Below, piece by piece: positions 1 to 6,078 of a DNA stretch of 6,359 nt; the first letter of the stretch is position 1, and the number at the start of each line of letters is the position of its first letter. Location: NCBI GenBank assembly GCA_021154515.1, contig JAJKIL010000423.1:1-6359 (forward strand), in the 5' to 3' direction. The notes beneath the pieces were generated by a model. It was not told where the DNA came from, did not search any database, and saw nothing but the letters and a program-made list of their open reading frames with translations. Position numbers and translations under genes: made by a program. Origin of the DNA: Niastella sp. GTDB lineage: Bacteria > Bacteroidota > Bacteroidia > Chitinophagales > Chitinophagaceae.

Positions 1-2
1 AC

Positions 3-30
3 AGAACTAAGAACAAAGAACTCAGAACCT
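3..30. repeat. Heptameric tandem repeat (AGAACNN x4)
   Basis: Four consecutive 7-bp units begin with AGAAC, at 3, 10, 17 and 24; only the last two bases vary (TA, AA, TC, CT). The array may continue left of the window. It lies in noncoding DNA upstream of the tetR gene. Short heptad arrays are known in several bacterial genomes as intergenic repeats of unclear function. Nothing here shows a function, and four units could partly be chance in A-rich DNA. Confidence 0.55.
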
Positions 31-54
31 TCAAAAAATATATCCTGGCTCCTC

Positions 55-85
55 TTTTAACTGAATAATTATTCATTTAATTTTA
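55..85 (+). promoter_or_regulatory. Candidate Bacteroidota-type promoter of tetR
   Basis: TTTT at 55-58, a 19-bp spacer, and TAATTTTA at 78-85 resemble the Bacteroidota sigma factor consensus (-33 TTTG, -7 TAnnTTTG), each with one mismatch at a fixed base. The spacer contains the whole core palindrome at 62-75, as expected if TetR binding blocks RNA polymerase. Transcription would start very near the GTG at 90, implying a leaderless or very short-leader mRNA. AT-rich DNA makes such matches easy to find, so this is tentative. Confidence 0.35.
57..80. promoter_or_regulatory. Operator 1, palindrome for the TetR repressor
   Basis: The core TGAATAATTATTCA (62-75) is a perfect 14-bp palindrome. 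It extends to a 24-bp palindrome with TTAA at both ends (57-60 and 77-80) and one mismatched pair (61/76). It ends 10 bp before the GTG start of the TetR gene. The 19-bp stretch 62-80 recurs with a single mismatch at 681-699, on the other side of the gene. TetR-family dimers bind such palindromes, and sites beside their own gene usually mediate autorepression. The assignment to this regulator is inferred from position and duplication. Confidence 0.75.
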
Positions 86-89
86 TCTC

Positions 90-662
90 GTGAAACCCAG
101 AGACGAGAATAAGATCAATGAAATTTACAAGGCTACCCTCAACCTGGTAAAAGCGAACGGATTGTCGGGTATCACTATGCAAATGGTGGCCAAAGAGGCC
201 GGCATTGCCACCGGTACGCTATATATCTACTTCAAAAACAAGGAGGCGCTGATAAATGCGCTGTTCGATGTGTGCACCAGAAGCTCTGCCAGTACCTTTT
301 TCAGCAATTATGACCCCGAACAGCCATTCAAGATCGGTTTCCATACCATTTGGCTGAATATTGTGCAACGCCGCGTCGCTCATTTCAATGAGAGCATTTT
401 TATTGAGCAATGTTTTCATTCTCCCTTTATTGATGAGGAGTCGAAGAACAGGCTGCGCAAAATGTTTGAACCAATGCTGCAGTTGATCGAACGGGGTAAA
501 ACAGAACGTTTAATAAAGAATATGGACACCGTCTGGCTGCTGGCCTTTATGATCGGTTCCATTAACGAAATAGCTAAAAGAACTATTTATTATAATATAA
601 AATTGACCGACGAGATCCTGGAAGCCAACTTCCAGTTATGTTGGGATGGCATTAAAGCCTAA
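90..662 (+). CDS. TetR/AcrR-family transcriptional repressor of the efflux operon
   Basis: This encodes a 190-residue cytoplasmic DNA-binding regulator, a typical length for the TetR family. The N-terminal TetR_N domain spans about residues 8-55. Its helix-turn-helix lies near 28-50, with the family hallmark AGIATGTLYIYFKNKEAL (37-54), in which G42, Y45, Y47 and F48 fit the recognition helix and following turn. The rest (about 60-190) is a helical, divergent ligand-binding and dimerisation domain, so the inducer cannot be predicted. The GTG at 90 is chosen because an in-frame TAA lies at 78-80 and the next in-frame ATG (residue 30) would cut into the HTH. No Shine-Dalgarno sequence is seen. 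The gene is flanked by two near-identical palindromes and reads towards a TolC-EmrA-EmrB pump operon, so it is very probably the local autoregulated repressor. Confidence 0.93.
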   Translation: MKPRDENKINEIYKATLNLVKANGLSGITMQMVAKEAGIATGTLYIYFKNKEALINALFDVCTRSSASTFFSNYDPEQPFKIGFHTIWLNIVQRRVAHFNESIFIEQCFHSPFIDEESKNRLRKMFEPMLQLIERGKTERLIKNMDTVWLLAFMIGSINEIAKRTIYYNIKLTDEILEANFQLCWDGIKA

Positions 663-675
663 ATTTTTTTACCTA

Positions 676-699
676 TTAGATGAATATTTATTCATTTAA
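676..699. promoter_or_regulatory. Operator 2, palindrome upstream of the efflux operon
   Basis: TGAATATTTATTCA (681-694) has 6-bp inverted arms around a central TT. The palindrome extends outward to 676-699 with one further mismatched pair (679/696). Positions 681-699 match operator 1 (62-80) at 18 of 19 bases. It lies 14 bp after the tetR stop codon and about 175 bp before the likely TolC start, the expected place for a site through which TetR represses the pump genes. The broken centre may mean weaker binding than at operator 1. No convincing promoter of the -33/-7 Bacteroidota type is visible around it. Confidence 0.7.
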
Positions 700-724
700 G
701 ATGGTGGATTATACAGCGCAAGTT

Positions 725-760
725 GTTGAAGAAAGGGAGGGTGTTGAAAGGGTTAAAGGG
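725..760. repeat. Purine-rich degenerate short repeat in the pump leader
   Basis: GTTGAA occurs at 725 and 743 and a related GTTAAAGGG at 752-760, within a G- and A-rich run. The units are imperfect (about 9 bp apart in the second half) and noncoding. It lies in the 700-873 interval between operator 2 and the TolC gene, which otherwise holds only a small inverted repeat and no supported gene. A role is not evident. Confidence 0.3.
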
Positions 761-821
761 TATGAACGACCCCTGGCCTGCAAATTGAAACCGTGTTGAA
801 GCCTGCTTCCAATTCCTTGCG

Positions 822-843
822 TAATGCCAGCCCTGCGGCATTA
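822..843. promoter_or_regulatory. Inverted repeat / possible leader hairpin before tolC
   Basis: TAATGCC (822-828) and GGCATTA (837-843) are perfect 7-bp inverted arms around an 8-base loop, ending 30 bp before the likely ATG at 874. As RNA this would be a modest hairpin in the 5' leader. It is not followed by a U-tract, so it is not a terminator. It could affect translation or mRNA stability, or be a protein-binding site, or be chance. Confidence 0.3.
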
Positions 844-873
844 TTTACCATCCCTGTTAAAAGCCATTTTAGT

Positions 874-2199
874 ATGAATAGAACTGATATGAGTAGAGTC
901 TTGCTGCTTTTCTGTTTTCTGGGCTGTTTTATGTTCGCAAACGCCCAGGAAAGCAAGCGGATATCCTTACAGGAAGCAATAGACCTGAGCATTAAGAACA
1001 GCAAACAGTTAAAGCTTAGCCAGGCAAAGATCACCGAAGCAGTGGCCGCCACTAAAGAAGCTTCGGAAAGAAGATTGCCCGATGTGGGTGTCAACGGCTC
1101 CTATTTACGGGTAAACCACCCCAAACTGAATATAAAAACGGCTGCCGGCCCCGGCGATAGCAACGCCATCTCCCCGGGAAATATTAACCAGGCCATGTTT
1201 GTGATGGCCAATGTTTCCCTCCCCCTATTTGCCGGGTTTAAGGTGAAGTATGGCATTGAATCCGCACAATTCCTGGAAAAAGCCGCCCAACTGGATGCAG
1301 ATAATGATCGCCAGGGAGTGATATTAAATACCATTGCCGCCTATGTTAATCTGTATAAAGCCGGCGCTGCGGTAAAACTGGTGGAGGAAAACCTGGAGCA
1401 GTCCCGCCAGCGTGACACCGATTTTATTAACCTGGAACGGAATGGCACCCTGGCCAGAAATGACCTGTTAAAAGCACAGCAGGAAACCTCCAACCTGGAA
1501 CTCAGTTTACTCGATGCCCAGAATAATCACCAGCTGGCCATTGTGAATATGAACCTCATGCTGGGGCTTTCGGAAAAAATACAGCTGATAACGGATTCTA
1601 CCAGCTTTGTTCCGCCCGCCGCCGTTAAAACTATTGAAGAATATGAACAGCTGGCTGCATCAAACCGGTATGATCTGAAAGCATTGGACTATCGCCAAAA
1701 GGCAGCCCAGTCGGGGGTGAAAATAGCCAGGGGCGACTATTATCCTTCGCTGGCGCTCACCGGTGGTTATGTGGCCGCTGATATACCCAAATTTTTAACT
1801 ATCACCAATGCGCTGAATGCCGGCATTGGGGTGAAATACAGTCTGTCGTCGCTTTGGAAAACCAATTCAAAAGTAGAACAGGCGAAAGCCAGGGAAGCAC
1901 AACTGGCGGCCAGCATCGCTATGCTCGATGATGCCATCCGGCTTTCGATAAACCAGGCTTACCTGAATTACCTGTCGGGCGTAAAAAAGATAGAAGTATA
2001 TAACAAGGCACTTGACCAGGCCACCGAAAATTACCGCATCAACAAAAACAAATATGCCAATAACCTGCTTACGCTGACCGACCTGCTCGATGCCGATGTG
2101 GCGCAGTTACAGGCCCGGTTAAACGTAGCATTTGCCCAGGCAGACCTGGTGCTGGCTTATCAAACCTTATTGCAAAAAGCAGGTTTGCTTAATCAATAG
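874..2199 (+). CDS. TolC-like outer-membrane efflux channel protein
   Basis: This is the outer-membrane duct of a tripartite exporter (OEP/TolC family), 441 residues from the chosen ATG. A signal peptide precedes a likely signal peptidase I cleavage after ANA (residue 24, ANA|QES). Two homologous OEP repeats follow: about 30-245, with the helix LQEAIDLSIKNSKQLKLSQA and the strand region VSLPLFAGFKVKYG (114-127), and about 255-438, with the matching GVKIARGDYYPSLALTGGY (281-299) and LLDADVAQLQARLNVA (404-419). The reading frame stays open back to a GTG at 793, but that would put 27 extra residues before the signal peptide. ATG 874 or ATG 889 (starting MSRVLLLF) is more credible. A C at residue 18 after LG is a poor lipobox, so a lipoprotein is less likely. 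It is the first pump gene, 42 bp ahead of the adaptor gene. Substrates cannot be inferred. Confidence 0.92.
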   Translation: MNRTDMSRVLLLFCFLGCFMFANAQESKRISLQEAIDLSIKNSKQLKLSQAKITEAVAATKEASERRLPDVGVNGSYLRVNHPKLNIKTAAGPGDSNAISPGNINQAMFVMANVSLPLFAGFKVKYGIESAQFLEKAAQLDADNDRQGVILNTIAAYVNLYKAGAAVKLVEENLEQSRQRDTDFINLERNGTLARNDLLKAQQETSNLELSLLDAQNNHQLAIVNMNLMLGLSEKIQLITDSTSFVPPAAVKTIEEYEQLAASNRYDLKALDYRQKAAQSGVKIARGDYYPSLALTGGYVAADIPKFLTITNALNAGIGVKYSLSSLWKTNSKVEQAKAREAQLAASIAMLDDAIRLSINQAYLNYLSGVKKIEVYNKALDQATENYRINKNKYANNLLTLTDLLDADVAQLQARLNVAFAQADLVLAYQTLLQKAGLLNQ

Positions 2200-2241
2200 T
2201 TTTAGAACAAATCCTTTACGAAAAGGGAACAATAATATTAT

Positions 2242-3345
2242 ATGGCAACAACTCAACAAACAGGCGCAGAAGCCGCTCCTAAAAAGAAAAACCGGCGTTT
2301 TTTAATTGTATTGATCATCTTAGTGGTAGTGGGTGGTGCATTTGGCTTTAGTAAATACCTGCATGCAAAGCATCATGAAGAAACAGATGATGCGCAGGTG
2401 CAAGCCAACATCAACCCGGTGATCCCAAAAATCTCCGGGTATGTAACCGAAGTAAGAGTAAAAGACAATCAGAAGGTCAAGAAAGGCGATACCTTGTTAT
2501 TGCTCGACGACCGTGATCTGAAACTGAAACTGGAACAGGCGGAAGCAGCATTGGCCACCGCCCAGAGCAACCTCACTTCTGCCAAAGCTACCTCGGCGGC
2601 GGCACAAGCGAATATCGGTACCTCTGCAGCCGCCATTAGAGCCGCTGATGCACAAATTGAAGCGGCCAAAGTAAGCGTTTGGCAGGCTACGCAGGATTAC
2701 AACCGCTACGCCAATCTTATAAAGGACCATTCCATTACCCTGCAACAATTTGAACAGGCACAGGCCAACAAGGAAAAGGCAGAAAAGCAATTACAGGTAT
2801 TGATAGAGCAAAAGAACCAGGCTGCCCGTCAAACCAATGCGGTGAGCTCGCAAAGCAGCGCTACTTCTACCCAGATAAATGTGGTTAATTCAACCATTAA
2901 ACAACGGCAGGTAGACGTAGACGACGCCAAATTGAATTTATCCTACACCGTAGTAACTGCTCCTGCAGATGGCATAACCTCCAAGATAAACGTACAGACG
3001 GGTCAATATTTACAGGCCGGACAGGCAACATTCAGCATTATACAGGATAATGACATTTGGGTAGTGGCCAATTTTAAAGAAACGCAGTTCCACGATCTGC
3101 GCATTGGTCAAAAAGCGATCATCAATGTAGATGCATTTCCCGGTCATGACTTTGAAGCAACAGTCACTTCCTTTTCACCGGCTACCGGCGCACAGTTTGC
3201 CTTGCTGCCACCCGATAACGCCAGCGGCAACTTTGTAAAAGTGGTACAACGGTTACCCGTTAAAATAGAATTCAATAAACAGGATTCCCTGGTGAAACAA
3301 CTGAAGGCCGGGATGAACGTGAATGTGGATGTGCACCTGGATTAA
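2242..3345 (+). CDS. emrA: EmrA/HlyD-type periplasmic adaptor (membrane fusion protein)
   Basis: This 367-residue protein should link the MFS exporter in the inner membrane to the TolC-like channel. A basic cytoplasmic N-terminus (KKKNRR) precedes one transmembrane anchor at about 19-37. The conserved TDDAQVQ (48-54) follows, matching the TDDAYV-type motif of EmrA proteins. A lipoyl half (ISGYVTEVRVKDNQKVKKGD, 64-83) and a long Ala/Gln-rich coiled-coil hairpin (about 90-235) come next, then the second lipoyl half (VVTAPADGITSKINVQTGQ, 237-255) and a beta-barrel region with VVANFKETQ (274-282). The C-terminal GAQFALLPPDNASGNF (316-331) and VVQRLPVKI (334-342) are hallmarks of the EmrA branch, not the RND-type AcrA branch. 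The start follows an AT-rich stretch with no Shine-Dalgarno sequence, as is common in Bacteroidota. The exporter gene begins 9 bp downstream. The symbol means family resemblance, not proven orthology. Confidence 0.93.
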   Translation: MATTQQTGAEAAPKKKNRRFLIVLIILVVVGGAFGFSKYLHAKHHEETDDAQVQANINPVIPKISGYVTEVRVKDNQKVKKGDTLLLLDDRDLKLKLEQAEAALATAQSNLTSAKATSAAAQANIGTSAAAIRAADAQIEAAKVSVWQATQDYNRYANLIKDHSITLQQFEQAQANKEKAEKQLQVLIEQKNQAARQTNAVSSQSSATSTQINVVNSTIKQRQVDVDDAKLNLSYTVVTAPADGITSKINVQTGQYLQAGQATFSIIQDNDIWVVANFKETQFHDLRIGQKAIINVDAFPGHDFEATVTSFSPATGAQFALLPPDNASGNFVKVVQRLPVKIEFNKQDSLVKQLKAGMNVNVDVHLD

Positions 3346-3354
3346 GTAATAAGA

Positions 3355-4941
3355 ATGAATATGGAACAACAAGGATCGTTGGTAGAATATGGCTCAAGAA
3401 GGGTAATCATCACCATTACGGCCGTGTTTTGCGCATTGCTCGAAATAATTGATACTACCATTGTAAACGTGGCGCTCAACACAATGCGTGGCAGCCTGGG
3501 TGCTACGCTCAATGAAATAAGCTGGGTAATTACCGCCTATTCCATTGCCAATGTAATTATAGTACCCATGACCAGCTGGCTGTCGCAACAGTTTGGCCGG
3601 CGAAATTATTTTGCAGCCTCGGTTATTATTTTCACCGTCGCCTCTTTTTTATGTGGTAACTCCACCAGCCTGGTTGAACTGATCGTATTCCGCTTTATCC
3701 AGGGATTGGGTGGGGGCGCCCTGCTGGTTACTTCACAAACTATTATTACCGAAAGTTACCCGCCAGAAAAAAGGGCCATGGCGCAGGCCATTTATGTACT
3801 GGGGGTAATTGTTGGTCCAACGCTGGGGCCGCCATTGGGCGGTTATATTGTAGATCACTTTTCCTGGCCTTATATTTTTTACATCAATATCCCCGTAGGT
3901 ATTATTGCCGCCTTACTCACGCTGCAATACGTACGAAGCCCGAAATACGCGGAGAAGCGCCCTATTAGCCAGGTTGACTGGCTGGGTATATTTTTATTGA
4001 CCGTTTCAGTAGGCGCACTGCAATATATCCTGGAAAAAGGCCAGGAAGACGACTGGTTCAACAGCAACCTGATCATCGTGCTCACAGTAGTAGCTATATT
4101 GGGTGTTTATTGTTTTATCTGGCGACAGTTGGTATACAAATACCCCATTGTTGAACTGAAGGTATTACGCAATAGCAACCTGCGAATGGGTGTTATCCTG
4201 TCGTTTATCCAGGGGTTTGGCCTGTTTGGTTCAACGTTTATCATTCCGCTGTATACCCAAACCATCCTGGGTTGGGATGCCACCCAATCCGGGTTGTTGA
4301 TGATCCCCAGTACCCTGATGGTAGCCTTTATGATGCCCATTGTAGGGCAAATGATCCAACGCGGCGTATCACAGAAATATATGATTGCCATGGGGATGAT
4401 CGTATTTTTCATTTACAGTTTATTCACCTATAAAGTAATTACCCCGCAAACAAGCGGCGATGATTTCTTCTGGCCCCTAATGATACGTGGGGTAGGGTTG
4501 GGATTGTTGTCTGTGCCGATTTCCACCATGGCATTATCAACTTTAAAAGGCGCTGAGATAGGGCAGGGCGCTGCTTTCTCCGGTATGATGCGACAATTAG
4601 GTGGCTCGTTTGGCGTAGCGCTTATTTCAACCTATTTAACAAGGGATATAGTTGGCCACCGCGGTAACCTGATCCGGAGTCTTGATATATACAACCCCGC
4701 AGTACAGGCGCGCGTACATGGTATTGCCGCTGGGATGCAGGCAAAAGGCATGGCGCCCAATACAGCCACCAAAAGCGCGTATCAATTGCTTGAAGGCTCC
4801 GTCACCGTTCAGGCAACCATACTTTCTTACATGGATATTTTCTTATACATCGGTTGTATGTTCCTTATTTGTGTACCCGTTGTATTAATATTTATTAAGC
4901 GTTCAAAAACCAAAGTGAGCCTGGCAGATGCCGCCCACTAA
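3355..4941 (+). CDS. emrB: EmrB/QacA-type MFS multidrug exporter (DHA2, 14 TM)
   Basis: This is an inner-membrane drug/proton antiporter of 528 residues, the usual size for 14-helix DHA2 transporters. Signature motifs are visible in order: IIDTTIVNVAL (31-41, the DHA2 motif in TM1 with D33), motif A SWLSQQFGRR (74-83) in the first cytoplasmic loop, motif B RFIQGLGGG (113-121) with R113, and motif C GVIVGPTLGPPLGGY (150-164) in TM5, typical of antiporters. The extended loop between the last two helices (about 430-485) is normal for EmrB. ATG 3355 is 9 bp after the adaptor stop codon; an ATG two codons later (3361) is an equally workable start. With the adaptor and channel genes just upstream it completes a tripartite pump. 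Export of amphipathic toxicants is the family expectation; the real substrate is unknown. Confidence 0.95.
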   Translation: MNMEQQGSLVEYGSRRVIITITAVFCALLEIIDTTIVNVALNTMRGSLGATLNEISWVITAYSIANVIIVPMTSWLSQQFGRRNYFAASVIIFTVASFLCGNSTSLVELIVFRFIQGLGGGALLVTSQTIITESYPPEKRAMAQAIYVLGVIVGPTLGPPLGGYIVDHFSWPYIFYINIPVGIIAALLTLQYVRSPKYAEKRPISQVDWLGIFLLTVSVGALQYILEKGQEDDWFNSNLIIVLTVVAILGVYCFIWRQLVYKYPIVELKVLRNSNLRMGVILSFIQGFGLFGSTFIIPLYTQTILGWDATQSGLLMIPSTLMVAFMMPIVGQMIQRGVSQKYMIAMGMIVFFIYSLFTYKVITPQTSGDDFFWPLMIRGVGLGLLSVPISTMALSTLKGAEIGQGAAFSGMMRQLGGSFGVALISTYLTRDIVGHRGNLIRSLDIYNPAVQARVHGIAAGMQAKGMAPNTATKSAYQLLEGSVTVQATILSYMDIFLYIGCMFLICVPVVLIFIKRSKTKVSLADAAH

Positions 4942-4946
4942 TAATG

Positions 4947-4951
4947 AGGAG
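4947..4951 (+). promoter_or_regulatory. Shine-Dalgarno-like AGGAG deciding the usp start
   Basis: AGGAG ends 6 bases before ATG 4958. It supports that codon over the upstream in-frame ATG at 4928, which would overlap the exporter gene by 14 bp and add ten residues (MPPTNNEELV) before a canonical Usp first strand. Strong Shine-Dalgarno sequences are unusual in Bacteroidota, so this is supporting evidence only. Confidence 0.5.
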
Positions 4952-4957
4952 CTTGTT

Positions 4958-5791
4958 ATGTCTACAGTACTGGTAGTTACCAATTTTTCCGATGCCTCGC
5001 GTAATGCACTTGCCTATACCTGTTCCCTGTTACAGCATACCCAGGCCCGGCTGGTGTTAATGAATATCTATGCTTTCCCGGGAGCCATGACAGGCGATGC
5101 CATTGCGTTAGCTGCTATGGGTGAGATCATAGAACATGATACCGCCCTGCTGGAACAGGAATACCAGTGGGTACAAACCAATTACCCTTCCCTACCTGTA
5201 GATACAGAAATGGTGACTGGTATTTTTCAGGAAGAACTGCAACGGAAGGTGATTGAATCGAATGCCGTGCTGGTAGTGATGGGTCCTAGTGGCAATTATA
5301 CCAACCTGCTTTCCTGGGACGCCAACATCATCAATTCCTTTATCGATCTGCCGGTGCCCATGCTGGTGATCCCGTCAACAGTACAGTATCGCCCCATTAA
5401 TAAAATAGCTTTTGCGTGTAACTATTATAGAAAGAATTTGCACGTGCCGGTATCGGTGATCCATAAACTGGTGCGTTTTACCGGTGCAAGGCTGTATGTG
5501 ATAAATGTAGTGGCGCCGCAGGAGTTGGTAACGGATGAAGCATTGCACAACAAACACATTTTGCAGCAAAGCCTGGCCGATTTAAACCCGGTTTACTTTG
5601 AACCGGAGTTTCACAACGTCATTTCTGCAATAGACAACTTTACTTCGGAAGAAAACATCGATATGCTGCTGGTGATACCTACACGCCATGGCATCTGGCA
5701 TAATATCTTTCAGAAGTCGCATACAAAAGGACTTGTTTACCTCAACCATATCCCATTGTTATCGGTACGGCAGCAGGAGGAGTTTATTTAG
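4958..5791 (+). CDS. Universal stress protein, tandem UspA domains
   Basis: This is a 277-residue cytoplasmic protein made of two Usp (Rossmann-like) domains, about 1-140 and 147-271, about twice the length of single-domain Usp proteins. Domain 1 opens with TVLVVTNFSDASRNALAY (3-20), the typical strand and D-S/A-helix, and ends with VLVVMGPSGN (104-113) and PVPMLVIP (132-139). Domain 2 opens with INKIAFACNY (147-156) and ends with HGIWHNIFQKSHTKGL (244-259) and IPLLSV (265-270). The ATP-binding pattern G-2x-G-9x-G(S/T) is incomplete: domain 1 has G109 and G112 but no third glycine, and domain 2 keeps only one glycine followed by KS-HTK. Nucleotide binding is therefore uncertain. The KSHTK form is familiar from Bacteroidota Usp proteins. 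The gene starts 16 bp after the exporter stop codon, so co-transcription with the pump is likely. Confidence 0.88.
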   Translation: MSTVLVVTNFSDASRNALAYTCSLLQHTQARLVLMNIYAFPGAMTGDAIALAAMGEIIEHDTALLEQEYQWVQTNYPSLPVDTEMVTGIFQEELQRKVIESNAVLVVMGPSGNYTNLLSWDANIINSFIDLPVPMLVIPSTVQYRPINKIAFACNYYRKNLHVPVSVIHKLVRFTGARLYVINVVAPQELVTDEALHNKHILQQSLADLNPVYFEPEFHNVISAIDNFTSEENIDMLLVIPTRHGIWHNIFQKSHTKGLVYLNHIPLLSVRQQEEFI

Positions 5792-5802
5792 CTTACAGCC
5801 AC

Positions 5803-5829
5803 AAAAAAAGCCAGACTTTCGTCCAGCTT
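5803..5829 (-). terminator. Rho-independent terminator (minus strand)
   Basis: Read on the minus strand, AAGCUGGAC (5829-5821) pairs with GUCUGGCUU (5816-5808) in a 9-bp stem with two tandem G-U wobbles, capped by a GAAA (GNRA-class) tetraloop and running into seven U residues (5809-5803). On the plus strand the wobbles become C-A mismatches and no U-tract follows, so it should act only on leftward transcripts. It lies 44 bp past the stop codon of the small ORF ending at 5873 and 11 bp from the end of the convergent usp gene. Confidence 0.72.
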
Positions 5830-5872
5830 AATGCTTGCTTTGGATATTAATACAAAGTTCTACTGAAATATT

Positions 5873-6007
5873 TTAGTGAAGGAGGAAAGAGCATAAGGTC
5901 AGCAGGCCAAACATGCCTCCCAATATTAAACCTCCTAACAATGCTAACCTGGTAATTACTTTAGCTAACGACGGAGCGTATTGAACATCTACTGCGGATG
6001 CCTTCAT
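5873..6007 (-). CDS. Small single-pass membrane protein ORF (44 aa), unknown
   Basis: ATG at 6007-6005 and TAA at 5875-5873 enclose 44 codons. The product has a polar N-terminus (MKASAVDVQYAPSLAKVITR) and then an uninterrupted hydrophobic segment at about 21-43. This carries GGLILGGMFG (25-34), a GxxxGxxxG glycine-zipper pattern (G26, G30, G34) of the kind that packs transmembrane helices together. R20 and K16 at the N-terminal edge suggest a cytoplasmic N-terminus by the positive-inside rule. A minus-strand terminator lies 44 bp downstream, in keeping with a transcribed unit. I do not recognise a family. No clear ribosome-binding site or promoter was found. It lies between the DUF4846-type gene, on the same strand, and the convergent pump operon. 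It could still be a chance ORF. Confidence 0.5.
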   Translation of the reverse strand: MKASAVDVQYAPSLAKVITRLALLGGLILGGMFGLLTLCSFLLH

Positions 6008-6078
6008 AAGTACGGATTTTGGTTAAGAATTTTTTTCTAAAGGATATGTGGCTACAAAATAATATGTATTGTTAAAGT

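Noticed and set aside
648..670. Seven T residues after the tetR stop codon, as a possible terminator
   Set aside because: The only adjacent stem is 3 bp (GGC/GCC), too weak for an intrinsic terminator; readthrough from tetR into the pump operon remains possible.
762..788. An 8-codon upstream ORF (MNDPWPAN) in the pump leader
   Set aside because: It is very short, has no ribosome-binding site and no attenuator-like partner structure; chance is the simplest explanation.
753..1094. Minus-strand ORF of 113 residues opposite the TolC start
   Set aside because: It covers the signal-peptide and N-terminal coding region of a well-supported gene on the other strand, and its translation shows no recognisable domain.
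2232..2241. ATAATATTAT palindrome immediately before the adaptor ATG
   Set aside because: It is a short, pure A/T palindrome unlike the TetR operators, and AT-rich translation-initiation regions are normal in Bacteroidota.
2469..2790. Two overlapping minus-strand ORFs rich in Ala/Ser or Gly/Arg within the adaptor gene
   Set aside because: They are antisense shadows of the repetitive Ala/Gln coiled-coil coding sequence.
4682..4888. Plus-strand 68-residue ORF in another frame inside the exporter gene
   Set aside because: It lies wholly within the strongly supported 14-helix transporter and has no independent evidence.
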